A DNA stretch of 17,485 nt, taken from Alphaproteobacteria bacterium (lineage in GTDB: Bacteria > Pseudomonadota > Gammaproteobacteria > JAGOUN01). Every line of letters starts with the position of its first letter. The stretch's first letter is position 1. Below the pieces are notes generated by a model that ran no database searches, was not told the DNA's origin, and worked only from the letters and a program-made list of their open reading frames with translations. Below are positions 15,001-17,485 of the stretch, piece by piece. Both the position numbers and the translations under genes were made by a program. The DNA lies in the NCBI GenBank assembly GCA_021151585.1, contig JAGKWX010000030.1:1-17485 (forward strand). The letters are read 5' to 3'.

Positions 15001-17485
15001 CCGCTACTAGTGCTAGCCCAAAGTTCGCTAAAAAACCTTGTGGTCCTGCCATTAAAAGAAAGCCAACTACTATTTGTAGCGTACCTAAAATAGTGACTAA
15101 ACACATGGCTCTCCATGGTAAAGGCTTTCTTTCAGATATATCGTAAAAAAAATCAAAGCCATTGGCTTTATACCAAGAAATCCAAGAAGGAGAAGAATCT
15201 ATTTTTAATAGTTCCACTTCTATTGGCTTTAGATTAATGATTAATCCTTCGCCTTTGCTCTTAGAACAGTTCAATAAGCTTTTAATCTCTTTTTGAGATA
15301 AATAAGCAAATTCAAATGATGCATTACTATATTGTTCATCAGTTGTATATATAATTGGGTACAGATCTTCTTCTTTTAAAGAAAGAAATCCCAATCGAAT
15401 TACTTTAATAAAAGATAAACTGAGAATGTGATCTACTTGAATTTGAGAGAGGTCATGTATCATTAAATGCATATTAAGAATAAGACATAAAGGTTTTCTT
15501 TTTTCATCCAAAGTTGTTATTTTACTTTCTAGAGCTTCTAAGACAGAAAAAATGCTATATTGGCTATCAGAATTAAATCGTATTTCATAGGATTTTGGTA
15601 TAATGTCTAGTATATCAACAAAAGTAGTTCTTAAATAAGGAAGAGATTCTCCTTGCTCACTTTTAACAAAAATCTTCACAAATGAACCCAGCTCATGATT
15701 TTCTTCTAGTATTTCTTTTATCACTGAAAAAAGAATTTCATTTGCGTTATGAATTACAAAAGAAGAGCGCATAGTACTTAGTGATTCAGTTTTTTGTATT
15801 TCCTTTATAAGAGAAAGTGCTTCAGCTAATTGAATATCAATTTCAAGATAAACTGGCACAGACTCTGCTCTATCTAAATGATAAACAACATCAATAGTGC
15901 TATTCACTGGGGCGCTAATCATTCTTGATACAGAACTTGCGGATGAGGAAGCAAAAGTTGCAGCAACACCGAGATAGTAGTTAAAGTTTTCTATATACCC
16001 AACTAATTTTTCCTTTTCTTGCGATAGATCATTAGTAGTTTTAGATGAACTATTGTGTATAGGTTTTTTACGATTCATAGGGAGCAATTTTCTTAGAGTA
16101 CTATTGATGCTTTCCTCTACTGTCAATGCTTTGCTATCGAAATATATATTAATTACAGGGTGGCTCGCAGCTTTTCTAAATTCAACAAATAGTTCAAGAA
16201 AGGCATGACGATTACCTAAATCTAGATTTTTTTTAACTCCTCGTATAGTAATGGAAAATTTTTTGGCAGTGCTTTCTGAGTTAATAATTTCTAGAACTTG
16301 TTTATGGCTAATTGCACTAAAAGTATCCGTAAATTGGCTTTCTTCAGTGAAACAATATTGTTCTAAAGAAAATAATAGTTCAGACTTCTGTATTGTTTCT
16401 ATAGAAAATTGAATAGATTCTTGAAGTGTACGAAGCACTTGAATATCATTGGATATCTGATTAGCAAGATCATCATGAAAGTTCTCTTCTGAGAATTGTT
16501 TAATACATTCAATATTAAGCGCTAGTGATTCAGCACGTAAAATTAATATGTCTTTCAATCTTTTTGCAACGGAATTCAAATATCTAAGTGATTCTTCTTT
16601 GTAGTTTTCTCTGACACTTTTAAGCAGTATATATACCCTATTAAATGAAGCAATATATGTATAATCAGGATCTGCTATTAAGGCTTGAGTGTAACAATAC
16701 TCCGCCAAACGTAAAAAATTTAACTTATTAAATAAACTCACCCAAAAATTTGATTGTCTAATAAATTTGTTTCCAAGATTAACCCAATAAATAGGATTTT
16801 CAATGAGACGGTTGTCCTGGTAATAAGTCACAATCTTATCACTAAAGGCTTTAAATGCCTTATATAATTTATCTTCGTGAGAAGTCTCAAACGGCGTTTC
16901 ATTATCATTAAATATCTCACAATCTTTTCCTTTTAGCCATAGTCCCCATTGTTCTTCTACGGTAAGTCGTTTCATGAAGATCATTTCTTTTTTAAAGGTA
17001 TTTAAGAAAGAAAAAGGTACGTGGCATTCTTTTAATATGTTTTCATAAATAAAATTATCTTCATCGATTAGATGTAATTCTTCATGCAATATTTTTAAAT
17101 ATTGACGGAAAAATACAGTTTTTATTCTATCTATTGGTACAATGTTCTTTCTAATTATTGTTAAATGTTCTCCTTCAACTTTTTCACGTTTTAATTTAAT
17201 TGTTTGAATAGATTCTTCTATGATACCTAGCTTACGGAGAACTTCATCGCTATGAATAATAAGTTGAGCTGTTCCGGGTTCACCATTCCTAGATGTGCGT
17301 CCAAAAATTTGGTCTTCGACGCGTTGATTTTCAGGCAAAAAAGTACAAATAACATGCAATCCACCTGCCTCAATAACTTGCGGTGTTACTTGAGGATCGG
17401 TTCCTCTCCCGGCTATATTCGTCGCAATAATAATACTGCCACTTTCTATAAGATTTTCTAGAAATTTTTCTTCCTCAGTATTTCC
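12068..17485 (-). CDS. Giant SecA-motor-like multidomain protein, putative toxin or effector (5' end outside window)
   Basis: The gene is open to the window edge, giving at least 1805 aa; numbering starts at 17485. Residues 18-71 carry the last SecA helicase motifs: IIIATNIAGRGTDP, GGLHVI and QIFGRTSRNGEPG, with both arginines R63 and R66. The ATPase motifs should lie beyond the window. EEQWGLWLKG and a TPR (about 225-290) follow, then a long region I do not recognise. Residues about 790-870 are hydrophobic, with a G-x2-QI-x3-G...EGAAD pattern that recalls latrotoxin C-terminal domains of arthropod-symbiont toxins (tentative). Residues 1175-1342 hold 35 His. A helical region and a Ser/Thr/Ala-rich tail (about 1760-1805) end the protein. 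Housekeeping SecA is about 900 aa and has none of these extensions, so this is a SecA-derived protein with another job, not the translocase. The role as toxin or effector is inferred. Confidence 0.8.
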   Translation of the reverse strand, partial: GNTEEEKFLENLIESGSIIIATNIAGRGTDPQVTPQVIEAGGLHVICTFLPENQRVEDQIFGRTSRNGEPGTAQLIIHSDEVLRKLGIIEESIQTIKLKREKVEGEHLTIIRKNIVPIDRIKTVFFRQYLKILHEELHLIDEDNFIYENILKECHVPFSFLNTFKKEMIFMKRLTVEEQWGLWLKGKDCEIFNDNETPFETSHEDKLYKAFKAFSDKIVTYYQDNRLIENPIYWVNLGNKFIRQSNFWVSLFNKLNFLRLAEYCYTQALIADPDYTYIASFNRVYILLKSVRENYKEESLRYLNSVAKRLKDILILRAESLALNIECIKQFSEENFHDDLANQISNDIQVLRTLQESIQFSIETIQKSELLFSLEQYCFTEESQFTDTFSAISHKQVLEIINSESTAKKFSITIRGVKKNLDLGNRHAFLELFVEFRKAASHPVINIYFDSKALTVEESINSTLRKLLPMNRKKPIHNSSSKTTNDLSQEKEKLVGYIENFNYYLGVAATFASSSASSVSRMISAPVNSTIDVVYHLDRAESVPVYLEIDIQLAEALSLIKEIQKTESLSTMRSSFVIHNANEILFSVIKEILEENHELGSFVKIFVKSEQGESLPYLRTTFVDILDIIPKSYEIRFNSDSQYSIFSVLEALESKITTLDEKRKPLCLILNMHLMIHDLSQIQVDHILSLSFIKVIRLGFLSLKEEDLYPIIYTTDEQYSNASFEFAYLSQKEIKSLLNCSKSKGEGLIINLKPIEVELLKIDSSPSWISWYKANGFDFFYDISERKPLPWRAMCLVTILGTLQIVVGFLLMAGPQGFLANFGLALVAEGAADILRVLTSAYTRELNITAYTIQKAVTLTLALITAGYSTVASSSVARDAADMSNYAVNTYYLIRSSQQAAIAANRAAIQVGEKVATVGARMVVTQSSKMAGELIRPELIKEAKKIIQLEFSRRYWETILNKIFAMDHFVYNNDTKMKDYETRLILAIDKSLSQTSFAIPGLQLFSLDSIDKFYSEIKREAILIEKELNKFHIILHKRLLRIEDINDLSEEMVRNLCKILQEENIISDSGRLNLTRLKDISIQTFRESPSDIYEAQYYDFEALNLGKKFEPYEQHKQKIFHALLAYERSMSDLYTQQMKSFINEVVVKVASLFQKSTNAALNIAGTVATTAMTVGIHHSTHSGHDHHTDGSNSQHHVHSNSDNAHEFERNERSMIDSSYGHSTIIEHHSAPSSEHAIELIADKSLDAKIEVHSHDFPEAVGTHHVHSMKISHSAAIHKWDKLKTIRGSDLHSSKHHAHAFFHREHRHHSSATISGKDHSHSRLFSSHQKYHHTKTYLDRLDHKTSQVVDFCSSEWHNRLLEIEVSIETIKKTCLEYYQLLLDTAAIKETIKIITSTQNIAEISWLQQNELLREHKKIINILIPVIITELISASIEHSLLSSRNQSINQEEEVKKAKDKIETTAKKIIELILKTPSYATEIIQHYLDVDLEKRDDELGILLKKVLRDYNIVQQNRGNIMPFTEELIKKMCEIDVKGAGESLSRYIDNTQYSECGRLFRDGHLGTSGYLAGTMLDGWFKTQQAQIAASAKVKTMMMEVAKQVTEHQARFMDMIGESIADRRKLVTSIMEMMERTSTKWFTAWEQVQDKILKATDKILDGTLTEERYILIAKACDRQLDSIERMKAMDSTDAGHLARIAEANSVDPRLVETCYQHHLEVIRCITDAVKEVVGKDENSMRVFFEQTRGLIADIRGVASAGNPSTGLDDAQSRPSAAGLYSSGTRPTLTSSDATAAVTNPAPGTTASSAI
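13460..13963 (-). other. Histidine-rich segment of the SecA-like protein
   Basis: Codons 1175-1342 of the partial protein hold 35 histidines in 168 residues, many as HH, HxH or HSH, mixed with Ser, Asp and Glu. It opens with GIHHSTHSGHDHH. Such clusters bind zinc, copper or nickel in unrelated proteins. The region is probably disordered and is flanked by helical segments, so it may be a metal-binding or pH-sensing linker. Confidence 0.8.

Noticed and set aside
17357..17359. TTG at 17359 as the start of the SecA-like gene
   Set aside because: The frame stays open to the window edge and the upstream codons encode the conserved SecA motif IIIATNIAGRGTDP, so the true start lies outside.
12068..17485. 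Housekeeping secA
   Set aside because: The protein is at least twice too long, has TPR, hydrophobic and His-rich parts, and shows an altered motif VI.
1..17485. CRISPR arrays, tRNA or rRNA genes, riboswitches
   Set aside because: I saw no regularly spaced repeats and no cloverleaf or rRNA-like stretch; nearly the whole window is coding.

Overview
This AT-rich bacterial window has two parts: a complete transposon of the Tn3 family (about 129-6734), and a pair of very large, convergent genes for modular proteins that look aimed at a eukaryotic host (7010-11974 on +, 12068-17485 on -). The AT-rich composition, the style of the large proteins (OTU deubiquitinase, ubiquitin-interacting motif, TPRs, SecA-like motor, hydrophobic toxin-like segment) and the transposon type suggest an intracellular, host-associated bacterium. 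A Legionellales/Coxiellaceae-like gammaproteobacterium or another arthropod or protist symbiont would fit. This is inference: no rRNA, tRNA or housekeeping gene is present to settle it.

Transposon (129-6734). GC-rich terminal inverted repeats that start with GG(G/C)G lie at both ends; their outer 32 positions match at 30. Inside, tnpT (+, DNA-binding head plus long coiled coil) and tnpS (-, tyrosine recombinase) diverge from a roughly 150-bp region that holds two perfect palindromes, each with a 6-nt spacer. This is the layout of the Tn4651/Tn5041 branch of the Tn3 family, where TnpS and TnpT resolve cointegrates at an rst site between their genes. tnpA follows tnpS immediately (stop TAA directly abuts ATG) but is split into two reading frames that overlap by ATGA. 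Together they make a full-length Tn3 transposase with its D-D-E residues in place. Between tnpA and the left end lies a two-gene cargo cassette with its own likely -10 box: a 236-aa protein with a His...Cys layout resembling permuted papain-like peptidases, and a 119-aa helical protein of unknown function.

Junction. The right inverted repeat abuts the last 80 codons of a second TnpS-like tyrosine recombinase (6735-6975). The missing front of that gene is not visible left of the transposon, and the 5-bp flanks do not match, so this is a rearranged site rather than a simple insertion.

Giant genes. The 1654-aa protein has a long uncharacterised N-terminal region, a TPR-like stretch near residue 735, a ubiquitin-interacting motif at about 1302-1316, and an OTU cysteine-protease domain (D1341, C1344, H1503). 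The opposing protein (at least 1805 aa, start outside the window) begins with the last helicase motifs of a SecA-type motor, continues through a TPR, a hydrophobic segment reminiscent of latrotoxin C-terminal domains, and a 168-residue stretch with 35 histidines, and ends in a Ser/Thr/Ala-rich tail. The two genes face each other across 93 bp with a small shared hairpin. They look like two independent host-interaction or toxin genes beside a mobile element, one of which targets ubiquitin.
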